DNA of 52,340 nucleotides from Candidatus Omnitrophota bacterium (GTDB taxonomy: Bacteria > Omnitrophota > Gorgyraeia > 2-01-FULL-45-10). The stretch spans positions 36,535 to 88,874 of the forward strand of contig PLNN01000059.1 in the NCBI GenBank assembly GCA_003142795.1, given 5' to 3'. The position numbers and the translations under genes are program-made. The notes beneath the pieces are model-generated. The model was not told the origin of the DNA. It did no database searches and saw only the letters and a program-made list of their open reading frames with translations. Positions 35,251-44,700 of this stretch are shown in pieces. Position 1 is the stretch's first letter; every line of letters starts with the position of its first letter.

Positions 35251-35416
35251 ACCCCACGAGTGCCGTGTGAGATTGAATAATCTTGATCCCGTTATGTAAC
35301 AGGTGGGTGCCCTCGAATATGCACCGAAGTGCACAGCAGCTAGGCTCCCTAGTTAAGTGCTAATGGCTCAAGATTCTCCGCTCGAAATCACGCGCACCGC
35401 AGGGAATTTGTGTTTC
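35247..35416 (-). ncRNA. ssrS: 6S RNA
   Basis: The transcript of about 170 nt has its own promoter and ends in six T after the closing stem. The 5' strand (CCCTGCGGTGCGCGTG, about 35389-35404) pairs with the 3' strand (CACGGCACTCGTGGGG) with small bulges. Next inward, AATCTTGA pairs perfectly with TCAAGATT. A large central bubble follows, with GGGAGCC on one side and GGGCACCCACCTG on the other, and an apical hairpin TGCAC-TTCG-GTGCA. This closing stem, bubble and apical stem is the 6S design, which mimics an open promoter and binds RNA polymerase. No SRP or tmRNA signature is present. Confidence 0.82.
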
Positions 35417-35423
35417 TAAAATA

Positions 35424-35451
35424 AGTATAGCACAAATTTAATGAAATGCAA
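35424..35451 (-). promoter_or_regulatory. Promoter of the 6S RNA gene
   Basis: The -10 is TATACT (35424-35429), the spacer is 16 bases and the -35 is TTGCAT (35446-35451). The start should fall near 35416, just after the end of pheT at 35464; no terminator is visible between. Confidence 0.7.
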
Positions 35452-35463
35452 CTTTTGAGTGGT

Positions 35464-37506
35464 TTAGTATCTTAACCTTGCGCCGAATTTTTCTTCCAGG
35501 GCACGCAAGATACCGGCGTGGGCTTCGGAAACCTGTTTTTCTTCGAGGGTTTTGAACGGATCCCGGTATTCCAGCCTGTATGTGAGGCTTATTTTACCGT
35601 CGGGAACTTGTTTTCCTTCATACTTATCTATAAGTTTTATATCTTTGAGCATTTCGCTCGCCGTGGCGCGCATCAAGCCCACAAGATCCGCATTCAAAAC
35701 GTTCTTCGCGGCTATTATCGATATGTCCCGGAAGACGGAAGGATATTTTGGCGGCTCGATAAACCGTTTTTTCATATCTGCATATTTTATGATCGCGTCA
35801 ACGGATATTTCGCAGATATAGACGGCCTCTTTTATGTCGAAATTGCTCAAAACTTTTTTAGCGGGTACGCCGATGATACCGGCAGCGTCCCCTTCTATCT
35901 CTATCGAAGCGCATGTTGACGCAGAGAAGGTTTCGTCTTTGGCATATTTAAAAGAAACGTTGCGGATGCCCATCTCGCGCAAGAGCGTTTCTGCAATGCC
36001 TTTCAGATCAAAGAAACCGACTGCCCTGGAACCGGCTGCCCAGCTTGAGTTCTCGCCGGCGATCCCGAGAGACAGGAATTTTTTTTCCTCGAATTTACTA
36101 TCGGATTCTTTAACGTAGATATTCCCGATCTCGAACAGTTTAAGGTCTTTGGTCTTTCTATTTACGTTCCAAAGGATCGCGTTCAAAAGCCCGGGGATAA
36201 GGCTCGGCCTCATTATTTCCTGTTCGGCCGTAAGAGGATTGGCCACCTCGGCTATTCCTTCTCCCGAAATAGACGCCGCCTTAAGCATCTTTCTGCCAAT
36301 AAGGCTATAGGTGATTATTTCATCCATGCCAAGCCCTGTTAAGATCTCGCGTATCTTTTTGGTTACTATCACGTCGGTCGGCATCCTATCCGGCTGGTCG
36401 ATAACAGATGGTATCGTTACAGGTATTTTATCGTAGCCGTAAACACGCGCGACTTCCTCGACAAGATCTATCTCATTATTCAGGTCGTACCGGAAGACCG
36501 GGACCTGGAAAGAAGCCTTGCCTTTAGTTGAGGATCTAAGCTTGAGGCCCAGCGCAGCCAGTATCTTTTTTACTTTGGCGGGCGCGATCTCCACTCCCAG
36601 TATTGCATTAAGTTTTTCATATTCCAATGAAATGGTCTTCGCTCCTGCGGGTTTTGCTCCAATGTCGATAAGCTCGCCTATGCTGCCGCCTGCTATTTCC
36701 GTTATAAGGTTTGATGCCCTGTTGGATGCGTATAATATATTCGCAATATCCACTTTGCGCTCGAACCTGTAGCTCGAATCCGTCGAAAGAGCGAGTCTTC
36801 GCGATGTTCTTCTCGTCGAGATCGGATCAAAGTAAGCCGCTTCCAATAAAATGTTCTGCGTGGAATAGTTAACTTCCGTGCTCACGCCGCCCATGACGCC
36901 CGCTATCGCAATAGCTTTTTTGGGATCTGCAATAACGAGACTCGATCCTTCAAGGGTGCGTTCAACACCGTCTATCGTAGTGATCTTTTCGCCGCGAGAC
37001 GCGTTCCTTACGATGATCTCACCGCTCTCTACCTTGTCCAGGTCAAAGGCATGCATAGGCTCGCCGGTCTCAAATAAACAGAAATTGGTAATATCGACGA
37101 CATTATTTACGCTGCGTAGCCCCATTGCTTCGAGTTTTGTTTTCAGCCACGCCGGAGACTCACCGACCTTAACGCCGCGGATGATCCTGGCCGTGTATCG
37201 CGGACAGAGTTTTTTGTCTTCGATCTTCACCGCAACCCCTGCGCTCTTCGCCTTAGATCCCGGGGCTTTTGTCAAAATCGGCATTTTCAGCTTCGCGCCC
37301 GTGATCGCGGATAATTCCCTCGCCACACCGATGTATGAAAGCCAGTCGGGCCTGTTGGCGGTGACTTCTACCTCGAAGACAGCGTCGCCCGTAATATGAT
37401 GGATAGAGTCGACCGTCAGCCCGGCCATAGTTAAAGTCTCGGCTATTTTTTCGGCCGGAAGTTTTATATCGATGTAATCTTTTAACCAGTTATAACTTAT
37501 TCTCAT
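35464..37506 (-). CDS. pheT: Phenylalanyl-tRNA synthetase beta subunit, short form
   Basis: The 680-residue protein starts as usual (MRISYNWLKDYIDIKLPAEKI) but goes from GLTVDSIHHITG straight to FEVEVTANRPDWLSYIGVARE. The N-terminal OB-fold tRNA-binding (EMAP-like) domain of about 110 residues, found in E. coli PheT, is therefore missing. B3/B4 editing (AYFDPISTRRTSRRLALSTDSSYRFER), B5 (VEEVARVYGYDKIP) and the C-terminal ferredoxin-fold anticodon-binding domain (YPSVFRDISII) are present. It pairs with PheS, whose gene ends four bases upstream, to form the alpha2-beta2 enzyme. Confidence 0.95.
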   Translation of the reverse strand: MRISYNWLKDYIDIKLPAEKIAETLTMAGLTVDSIHHITGDAVFEVEVTANRPDWLSYIGVARELSAITGAKLKMPILTKAPGSKAKSAGVAVKIEDKKLCPRYTARIIRGVKVGESPAWLKTKLEAMGLRSVNNVVDITNFCLFETGEPMHAFDLDKVESGEIIVRNASRGEKITTIDGVERTLEGSSLVIADPKKAIAIAGVMGGVSTEVNYSTQNILLEAAYFDPISTRRTSRRLALSTDSSYRFERKVDIANILYASNRASNLITEIAGGSIGELIDIGAKPAGAKTISLEYEKLNAILGVEIAPAKVKKILAALGLKLRSSTKGKASFQVPVFRYDLNNEIDLVEEVARVYGYDKIPVTIPSVIDQPDRMPTDVIVTKKIREILTGLGMDEIITYSLIGRKMLKAASISGEGIAEVANPLTAEQEIMRPSLIPGLLNAILWNVNRKTKDLKLFEIGNIYVKESDSKFEEKKFLSLGIAGENSSWAAGSRAVGFFDLKGIAETLLREMGIRNVSFKYAKDETFSASTCASIEIEGDAAGIIGVPAKKVLSNFDIKEAVYICEISVDAIIKYADMKKRFIEPPKYPSVFRDISIIAAKNVLNADLVGLMRATASEMLKDIKLIDKYEGKQVPDGKISLTYRLEYRDPFKTLEEKQVSEAHAGILRALEEKFGARLRY

Positions 37507-37509
37507 TTT

Positions 37510-38547
37510 TTAGAATTGCTCCAAAAATCGGACATCATTCTCGAAAAACATCCTTATGTCGCTCACCCCATACTTCAATATGGCGATCCGCTCTACGCCC
37601 ATGCCGAACGCGAATCCCGTCACCTTCTTCGGATCGTATCCAACCTTTTCAAATACTTTTGGGTTGACCATACCTGCGCCGAGGATCTCGAGCCATCCTT
37701 TGCCTCCGCAGAGGCTGCAGCGTTTCCCGCCTATTTTTTGCGCGTCCCCGCCGCATATGATACACGATATGTCGATCTCAGCGCTCGGCTCCGTGAACGG
37801 AAAGAAGCTCGGACGAAAACGCATCTTTATCGATTTGCCGAACATCGTCTTGGCGAATATCGACAAGACGCCTTTCAAGTCCGAAAATTTTATGTTATCT
37901 CCTACGGCAAGGCCTTCTATCTGGTGGAACATGAACGAGTGCGATGCGTCCGTGGCGTCAGGCCTGTAGACCTTGCCCGGCACGACTATCGAAAATGGAG
38001 GTTTATTTTTTTCCATGAACCGCGTCTGGACGGGGGACGTGTGGCTGCGCAAAAGATATTTGCCGCTCGATTTTAAATAGAAGGTATCGAATGCATCGCG
38101 CGAAGGGTGCTCGAGGGGAATATTCAGCGTTTCAAAATTGTAGTGTTCTGTCTCGATCTCCGGCCCCTCGACCACCCTGAAGCCGATAGAGATGAAGATC
38201 CTGCATATCTCGTCGATAGTTCTCGTGATGGGGTGCAGATGGCCGGGTTTTGATAAGATTCCCGGCAGGGTTACGTCGAGAGCCTCTTTTTCTTCTTCGA
38301 TCCCGGCGGCCGAATTTAATTTTTCATCCAGCGCCTTCGTAACCGTATTTTTCAAAAGATTGAGGAGCTGCCCTGCTTCCGGTTTTTCGGATGCCGGTAA
38401 CTCCGACATCTTTTTGAATAATTCGGTTACAACGCCTTTACGGCCGAGATATTTTATGCGCAAGCCCTCGACAGCATCCTTAGAAACGGCTGCAGAAGTT
38501 ATTTCCTGGAGAGCTGCCTGTTCGAGTTGTTTGATCTGGTTTTTCAT
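37510..38547 (-). CDS. pheS: Phenylalanyl-tRNA synthetase alpha subunit
   Basis: The 345 residues have an N-terminal coiled-coil (about 1-90), then the class II catalytic core: HPITRTIDEICRIF, motif 2 region YLLRSHTSPVQTRFM with GKVYRPDATDASHS and FHQIEGLAV, and motif 3 GFAFGMGVERIAILKYG. Before motif 3 there are two Cys pairs (CIICGG and CSLCGGKGW), common in PheS. It is downstream of rplT, separated by 88 bases that carry a REP pair, and directly upstream of pheT. Confidence 0.96.
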   Translation of the reverse strand: MKNQIKQLEQAALQEITSAAVSKDAVEGLRIKYLGRKGVVTELFKKMSELPASEKPEAGQLLNLLKNTVTKALDEKLNSAAGIEEEKEALDVTLPGILSKPGHLHPITRTIDEICRIFISIGFRVVEGPEIETEHYNFETLNIPLEHPSRDAFDTFYLKSSGKYLLRSHTSPVQTRFMEKNKPPFSIVVPGKVYRPDATDASHSFMFHQIEGLAVGDNIKFSDLKGVLSIFAKTMFGKSIKMRFRPSFFPFTEPSAEIDISCIICGGDAQKIGGKRCSLCGGKGWLEILGAGMVNPKVFEKVGYDPKKVTGFAFGMGVERIAILKYGVSDIRMFFENDVRFLEQF

Positions 38548-38569
38548 GGAATTATTCTAGTAATTGCGG

Positions 38570-38637
38570 AAAATAGGGACACATCCCATTTTTCTTTGAG
38601 CCTGACTCTGGGAAAAATGGGATGTGTCCCTATTTTC
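38570..38637 (+). repeat. Inverted REP pair, copies 6 and 7, between rplT and pheS
   Basis: Copies at 38570-38594 and 38612-38637 face each other with a 17-base spacer. Copy 7 touches the TGA of rplT. On the minus strand the first hairpin ends in a T run and may weaken transcription into pheS. These are about 19 kb from the transposase gene. Confidence 0.92.
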
Positions 38638-38983
38638 ATGCCTTCGCGGCTTCGACCAACTTTGTAAATACTTTTGGATCCGTTACCGCCAGGTCCGCAA
38701 GGACTTTTCTATCAAGCAATATCTTCGTTTTTTTAAGGCCCTGTATGAAACGGGAATACGTTGTGCCATTAAGCCTGCACGCCGCGTTGATCCTCGCGAT
38801 CCAGAGCACCCTGAAATCCCTCTTTTTCGCTTTCCTGTCGCGGTAGGAATACATCATTCCCTTAGCGACCGATTCCTTTGCGCGCTTGTAGAATTTTGAC
38901 CTGCCGCCCCATTGTCCTTCGGCGGCTTTCAGTACCCGTTTCCTGTGTCTCTTTGTTGCAACAGCATGTTTGACCCTACTCAT
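38636..38983 (-). CDS. rplT: Ribosomal protein L20
   Basis: The 115 residues have the L20 signatures [39 protein letters not shown] and [20 protein letters not shown], at normal length. L20 binds 23S rRNA early in assembly and in other bacteria represses its own operon. The GGGGGA ribosome site is strong. The rpmI stop is 12 bases upstream. The stop codon directly touches a REP hairpin. Confidence 0.97.
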   Translation of the reverse strand: MSRVKHAVATKRHRKRVLKAAEGQWGGRSKFYKRAKESVAKGMMYSYRDRKAKKRDFRVLWIARINAACRLNGTTYSRFIQGLKKTKILLDRKVLADLAVTDPKVFTKLVEAAKA

Positions 38984-38994
38984 CGTTATCCCCC

Positions 38995-39195
38995 TTATGC
39001 TCCGTACGGCAGCATCTTATGGATGCTCTTTAATTCGCCCTTCGCTACATAGCCGGGCTTGCCGAGAAGCCTTTTTCTCTTCGATCTCTTGCCTGTCAAA
39101 AGATGGCCCTTCCCGGCCCTGAAATGCTTCGCCTTGCCGCTTTTTGTTATCCTGATCCTCTTTTTAGCGCTTCTATTTGTCTTCAATTTTGGCAT
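38995..39195 (-). CDS. rpmI: Ribosomal protein L35
   Basis: The 66-residue, very basic protein has [21 protein letters not shown] and [16 protein letters not shown], the standard L35 pattern. The gene sits between infC (18 bases upstream) and rplT, the conserved bacterial order. Confidence 0.97.
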   Translation of the reverse strand: MPKLKTNRSAKKRIRITKSGKAKHFRAGKGHLLTGKRSKRKRLLGKPGYVAKGELKSIHKMLPYGA

Positions 39196-39213
39196 GTATA
39201 ATCCTCGCTCTAT

Positions 39214-39723
39214 TTATTTTGCCCTTATTAGCATGTTGATGAAACGGCCTTCGAGCCTGGGTGATTCTTCTATCTCGCCTATCTGCGATATGTCGCTCGC
39301 GAGCCGCTCCAGGATTTTTCTCCCCAGGTCCATGTGCGACATCTCTCTGCCTCTGAACATCATAGTGACCTTGACCTTGTCGCCTCTTTTCAGGAACTCC
39401 TCGAGATTCTTAAGCTTGAACAGATAATCGTGTTCCCCGATCTTCGGGCCCAGGCGCACCTCTTTGATGTGGACTATCTTCTGCTTTTTACGCGCCTCTT
39501 TCTCCCTTTTCTCCTGTTCGTATTTGTATCTGGAATAATCTATGATCCTGCAGACCGGCGGGACTGCCGTCGGCGCCACCTCGACCAGATCGAGCCCTGC
39601 CTCTTCGGCGCGCTTGATCGCGTCGGGAACCGTCATCACTCCGAGTTGTTCGCTATTCTCACCGACTACCCTGACTTCCCTAGCCCTTATCCTCGCATTT
39701 ATCCTTAGGTCTTTCTTAGCGAT
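39214..39723 (-). CDS. infC: Translation initiation factor IF-3, probable ATC start
   Basis: The protein (about 169 residues) has the two IF-3 domains: KDLRINARIRAREVRVVGEN, then VCRIIDYSRYKYEQEKREK, and the C-terminal KEVRLGPKIGEHDYLFK with VKVTMMFRGREMSHMDLGRKIL. A GTG at 39730-39732 is the nearest ordinary start, but the GGAGG ribosome site (39732-39736) abuts it. The codon ATC at 39721-39723 lies eight bases after GGAGG and gives the family's usual N-terminus (Met)-AKKDLRIN. In E. coli and Bacillus infC starts at AUU, so IF-3 can limit its own synthesis by rejecting non-standard starts. I therefore chose ATC; the GTG start adds three residues. Confidence 0.93.
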   Translation of the reverse strand: MAKKDLRINARIRAREVRVVGENSEQLGVMTVPDAIKRAEEAGLDLVEVAPTAVPPVCRIIDYSRYKYEQEKREKEARKKQKIVHIKEVRLGPKIGEHDYLFKLKNLEEFLKRGDKVKVTMMFRGREMSHMDLGRKILERLASDISQIGEIEESPRLEGRFINMLIRAK

Positions 39724-39731
39724 ACCATTCA

Positions 39732-39736
39732 CCTCC
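39732..39736 (-). promoter_or_regulatory. Ribosome-binding site that decides the infC start
   Basis: GGAGG on the minus strand is eight bases before ATC (39721-39723) and none before GTG (39730-39732). This spacing favours the ATC start. Confidence 0.7.
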
Positions 39737-39739
39737 TCT

Positions 39740-41455
39740 TTATCTTACCTTTTCCCGTATCTCTTTCTGTATCATCTGTATGAATTCTTCTACACCCATC
39801 TTCCCCATGTCACCTTCGGACTTTGACCTGACCGAAAGGGCTTTCTCGCTTATCTCCGTCTCGCCGAGGATCACCATGTAAGGGGCTTTTTCCACTTCCG
39901 CATCCCTTACTTTTTTCTGCAACCTCTCGTTCCTTGTATCGAGCGTCACCCTTATATCGTTCTCGAGAAAGATATGCTGTATTTCCCTGGCATAACTCAG
40001 GGCCTTTTCGGAGACGGGTATTATAACACATTGGGTCGGGCTAAGCCACAACGGAAGCGCCCCGGCAAAATGTTCTATCAGGGCTCCCATGAAGCGCTCC
40101 AGCGAGCCTAAAATGACCCTGTGAAGCATTATCGGCCTGTATTCTTTCCCATCCGGGCCTATATATGCCAATTTAAATCTCTCCGGAAGGGCGAAATCGC
40201 ACTGTATTGTCGCGCATTGCCATTCTCTGCCGAGAGCGTCTTTCAATTTTATGTCTATCTTCGGGCCGTAGAAAGCGCCGTCTCCCTCGTTTATGGTGTA
40301 ATTCAGATATTTGCGCTTTAGCGCTCCGACCAGGGCGGCCTCCGCGGCTTCCCAATCGGCGTCGTTACCTATCGATTTCTCAGGTCTCGTCGATATCTCG
40401 ACCGAAAAATCCTCGAAACCGAAGACGTTTAGAGTATCGACGACAAAATCTATTACTTTGATGATCTCGTCCTCGACCTGTTCGCGTAAACAGAATATAT
40501 GCGCGTCATCCTGGGTAAAACCGCGCACTCTTAAAAGGCCGTGAAGGACGCCGGACTTCTCATTCCTGTAAACGGTGCCCAGTTCAAAATATCTTATAGG
40601 AAGATCACGGTAGCTCCTGGTCTTCGATTTATAGACGAGAATATGGCCGGGGCAATTCATCGGCTTTATCGCGTATTCCGCGCCCTCGACTTTGAATATG
40701 AACATATTCTCTTTGTAATAACCGTAGTGGCCGCTCGTTATCCATATATCGCTCTTCATTATATGCGGCCCGAGGACAAGTTCGTAGCCGCGCTTTAAAT
40801 GCTCTTTGCGGATATAATTCTCGATAATGCTTCGGAGCATCGCGCCCTTCGGATGATACAGGACAAGGCCGGGTCCAACCTCTTCATTGAAACTGAAATA
40901 TTCGAGCTGTTTGCCCAGGACGCGGTGATCTCTCTTCTTGGCCTCTTCGATCAGCGTAAGGTAATTTTTAAGTTCTTCCGGTTTTTCGAATACCGTGCCA
41001 TATATCCTCTGGAGCATGGGATTGGTCTCTATACCGTGCCAATAGGCCCCTGCTATAGAAAGGAGCTTGAACGCCTTTATCTGGCCGGTCGATTCGATGT
41101 GCGGGCCGCGGCAGAGGTCGGTAAGATCGCCGTCTTTATAAAGCGTAACAGTATCTCCGGGTATTCTTTCTATGAGCTCGAGCTTATAGTTCTCGCCCAT
41201 CTTTTTGAATAATGTAATCGCGTCGGCCTTTTTTAATTCTTCACGCTCGAACTTGTAATTCTTTCTGATGATATCGCGCATCTCGGCCTCGATCCGCTCA
41301 AGATCCTCGGGCGCGAACGGCTCTTCTTTATCAAAATCGTAATAGAAACCGTCCTCAATGGACGGACCTATGCCGAGCTTGGTATTCGGCCACAGATGCT
41401 TTACCGCCTGCGCCATCACGTGCGATGTTGAATGTCTTAATGCGTTTAAATCCAT
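39740..41455 (-). CDS. thrS: Threonyl-tRNA synthetase lacking the TGS domain
   Basis: The 571-residue protein starts at the editing domain (MDLNALRHSTSHVMAQAVK), with the HxxxH motif of that domain. It has the class II core motifs (MLRSIIENYIRKEHLKRGYE, AIKPMNCPGHILVYK, VYRNEKSGVLHGLLRVRGFTQDDAHIFC, PIMLHRVILGSLERFMG) and the anticodon-binding domain (VIIPVSEKALSYA). The ~60-residue N-terminal TGS domain of E. coli ThrRS is absent, and there is no room for it because tRNA-Leu ends 20 bases upstream. The ribosome site is AAAGG. It is the first protein gene of the translation operon. Confidence 0.96.
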   Translation of the reverse strand: MDLNALRHSTSHVMAQAVKHLWPNTKLGIGPSIEDGFYYDFDKEEPFAPEDLERIEAEMRDIIRKNYKFEREELKKADAITLFKKMGENYKLELIERIPGDTVTLYKDGDLTDLCRGPHIESTGQIKAFKLLSIAGAYWHGIETNPMLQRIYGTVFEKPEELKNYLTLIEEAKKRDHRVLGKQLEYFSFNEEVGPGLVLYHPKGAMLRSIIENYIRKEHLKRGYELVLGPHIMKSDIWITSGHYGYYKENMFIFKVEGAEYAIKPMNCPGHILVYKSKTRSYRDLPIRYFELGTVYRNEKSGVLHGLLRVRGFTQDDAHIFCLREQVEDEIIKVIDFVVDTLNVFGFEDFSVEISTRPEKSIGNDADWEAAEAALVGALKRKYLNYTINEGDGAFYGPKIDIKLKDALGREWQCATIQCDFALPERFKLAYIGPDGKEYRPIMLHRVILGSLERFMGALIEHFAGALPLWLSPTQCVIIPVSEKALSYAREIQHIFLENDIRVTLDTRNERLQKKVRDAEVEKAPYMVILGETEISEKALSVRSKSEGDMGKMGVEEFIQMIQKEIREKVR

Positions 41456-41475
41456 GGGTTTACCTTTATTGATAC

Positions 41476-41562
41476 TGGTGCCGGGAGGGGGGGTCGAACC
41501 CCCGTGGCCTTGCGGCCGAGGGATTTTAAATCCCTTGCGTCTGCCAATTCCGCCATCCCGGC
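41476..41562 (-). tRNA. tRNA-Leu (anticodon TAA)
   Basis: The 87-base gene has an acceptor stem GCCGGGA/TCCCGGC, a D arm, anticodon stem AGGGA/TCCCT with loop TTTAAAA (anticodon TAA), a long variable arm (CGGCCGCAAGGCCA) as expected for Leu, a T arm GGGGG-TTCGACC-CCCCC and an encoded CCA end. The long variable arm and anticodon agree with Leu. Confidence 0.97.
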
Positions 41563-41584
41563 CTACAAGTGATAATTTGACGCT

Positions 41585-41613
41585 ATTTTATTACTATTTA
41601 CCGTATATATCAA
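41585..41613 (-). promoter_or_regulatory. Promoter of the tRNA-Leu/thrS operon
   Basis: The -35 is TTGATA (41608-41613), the spacer is 17 bases and the -10 is TAAAAT (41585-41590). The start near 41578 is 16 bases before the tRNA. No promoter fits between tRNA and thrS. Confidence 0.7.
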
Positions 41614-41626
41614 GCTATTTTTCCAT

Positions 41627-41698
41627 AAAAAACCCGGGACAACGGCTCTATTCAGGACCGACGCTAGTAAGCCCTGAAGGGCGTTCCGCTGACCCGGG
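41627..41698 (-). terminator. Intrinsic terminator after the giant polyprotein gene
   Basis: A 13-bp stem pairs CCCGGGTCAGCGG (41686-41698) with CCGTTGTCCCGGG (41633-41645), with one U-U mismatch and one G-U pair, followed by six T (41627-41632). The long loop holds an inner hairpin (GCCCTTCAGGGC). The gene stop is 27 bases upstream. Confidence 0.82.
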
Positions 41699-41724
41699 TG
41701 ACTTCAACTCGCTAAAAATCGACA

Positions 41725-44700
41725 TTATACTGATGCATCGAGAGCCCTCTGCGCTCTCTTCCAATCATCAAGCCGCCTATAGACCGGCACGATGCTTATT
41801 GGTTGTAGGAATATCAGTTTGCCATTACTAATTCTTATGACCTCGCCTTCATTTTCAACCATTCCTTTTAACAGCGAATTTAGCAGGGTAACCGACTCTT
41901 CGCTCACGCTTGTAGCGCTTCTTGCTATATGAAGCGCGAGCATGGCGCGGTATTCAATATCAGGGTGCTTATTCTCCTTGAAGTTACAATCCGTATACGC
42001 ATCCGGAACATCGACGAGATAGATACCGTCCTTTTGCTGGACGCCTGTGCTGTAATTCACCGCCTTGAATTCACCCCTTGATTCATCATTAAAGACTACC
42101 AGTATATATTTCATGCCGTCATGCTCCTTTTTGGTAACCACGTTGGCTTCGTGCTGTATGCGTGCGTCCTTTAAGCCTTCTATGATCCTTCTCGTGGCTT
42201 CCTCGCAATTTTCGCGCGTCTTGGCCATGCCGTCCTTACCATTGACTCTTACAAATGTTTCGATCCGGATGTTGCTTCTCGCGATCCCGGCCCGTTCGAA
42301 TTTCGTCTTCACGGCGGCGCATATGGATTGGACTTCCGCCATGTTCATATCTTCGTCGATGCCGACCAGAGCCGTTACAATGTCGCCTCTTGGCGCCTCG
42401 TCGATGCCCCGCTTTACCATCGCTTTGCGAGCGGCGATCTGATCTTGCAGGACGCTTGTATTAGCAACTATTGTCGTCGGCAGGATGGGCTTCTCTTCAG
42501 TCGGCGGAATATTTTTCTTCTCTATAACAGCGCCTCCTACGACTACGAGCATTTTACCCTCTGTAAGTTCGATCTGCGGTTCTCCTTCGTTCATTTCCGC
42601 GGTTCGTACCCATATTTTCCCTTCGTAGCATGCGATGCGATCAACACGCTCATTGTCAATGCCGCTCTTGCGAAGCGCCTTCCAGAATCTTGCGAGATTA
42701 CCCAGCACTTTCTGCATATCTTTCATGTAATCTTTATATTGTGGCTGCTCGAATATCTTTGCCAAAACATTTTCGGCCAGACTCTGTATGTTTTCTTCCG
42801 TGATATTACTTACTTTATTCGACGCAAGGACCCCGGCAACTGTCTGTGCCAGAATATCGCGGTCGGCTTCCGGAAAATCTTCCAAAAGCCCATTCCAGGC
42901 ATTTGGCAACACCAGTACCCATCCTGTAATCGGTGTCGTCGCGGCAGCGGATGTTAGTTTGTCAATTGCTTCACCAGCCGCAGCCGGCTCAGGCGCGGCG
43001 GACGGGACGGTCAGAATAACGCCAATGTCAAACTCGAGTTTATCGACTGAAAAACCCGCTCTTTGCAAAAATGTCCCTATAGTCTTATCCTCTGTATCTC
43101 CTACTTTTAATCCGGCAAGGCTGTCGCCGGCTTCAGTTTTCCATCTAAGTTTGTCTGTGCGCGTATTTTCCCCGAAAAGCATTGCGGCCTGCCGCGCCGT
43201 TATCGCCGTGATAAGCGCAACCGCCTCTGTGCCATGGCCCCTGCCTTCAAAATCATTGTGGATGCCGAATCTGAATTGCGCGACCCCAAAATCTGGCGAT
43301 TCCGGATTCTCCGATCTATACAGAACGCCGTGGCCGATGATCTGCCGCGTTCCGGCATCCCTTATAGCATATATGTATGTTGGGCCGTCCGAATGGTATT
43401 CCCCGTAGAGCGCGTGATACTGCCTTGCTCTTACATTAAAGAAGGCCATCTCCAGCCGTCCCGACTTAAAAACAAAGCATTCCCCCATATCCAGGCTGTT
43501 TGGCAGGTGTATCGTGCCAAGCTTATATTGTTCGCCCGCGGCCGTCTGAACCATATGCTGCTCTAGTTCTCCATTTTGTTTGGCGTTTCTCATTAGTTCC
43601 GCCCTAAGAGCATCGGCCATGCTTTTTACATCATCCGGGTTTGTAACAGTATCCACAGCCAGCGGCGTAGTCGCTAGATACGCGGGATTGAGCGGGAAAA
43701 TATCACGGGCGGTTTGTGCCGCCTGCTCTCCGCCGGCAGGTTTAGCCATAGCGGGACCTGTTGTTTTTGCAAGTATGAACAGGCTGAATTTTGTGCCGTG
43801 ACCGGCCTCGTGGCCTTCTTGTTTACATAGCGACTCTACTTTCACGTCGGCGCCCTTAGTCTTCTCAACGAATCTCCTCCCAAGTGCCAGGCCCAGTCCG
43901 GTGCCGCCCTCTCTTTCCGATTCATCCAGGCTGAAAATGACGGATCTGCCTGTTTTGGGGTCTATCGTATTAAGTTTTGCCGCGGGGATACCGTCTCCGT
44001 CATCTTCTATGTCTATCCTCACGTATTCTTTACCGTCTTCGCCGGCTACCCGCGACACGGCGACTACCGGCACATTATTTGCATAATGAATGGCGTTTTT
44101 AAGAATGTTATATATCGCGACCTTCAGATACATGTCATTAGAATTTATTACCGTCCCCTCCTGCACAGTAAATTTAGGCTCGATTTTAGCTCCCGCAAAT
44201 TTACCTTCGCGGTTTTTATCCGTAGCGTCTATAGCGTCTTCTACCAATACCTTTAATTCCGATGGGCCCATATCCCTGGTTTTGAGGTCATTGTTGATAA
44301 AGCCCAGCATATTATCAAGTATATCCAGAGCCTTGTCGAACTCCTCTCTTACTACCTTGTCATAGATCTCCGCGTTGTCCTGGATCGCGCTTCTCGCTTC
44401 TATTATAATTTCTCTCGCGGAAACGAGCTCGGCCACCCCGTCCTCAGCCGTTGCCAGGTCCAGGTCGCCGCCTATCGATTCCTGTCCTATCGTATCTATG
44501 CTTGTCTTTAGGCTTTCGCGCGCTGATTCAAGCTTCGCGACTATGCCGCCCTTATAGTGCTTACCTTCAAATATCTTCCTCATATTAAGCAGGCATTCGA
44601 GTACATCGGACATCGTAGCGTCATGTCTTATGCTTCTTATAGGCATCGCTATGTCCTGGATCTTCCTGGATATCGACAAGGCCCTGGCAGCCCTGCCTTC

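Noticed and set aside
35247..35416. SRP RNA or tmRNA as an alternative to 6S RNA
   Set aside because: The SRP GGAAGCAGCC-type loop and the tmRNA tag frame with tRNA-like ends are absent, while the 6S stem-bubble-stem is present.
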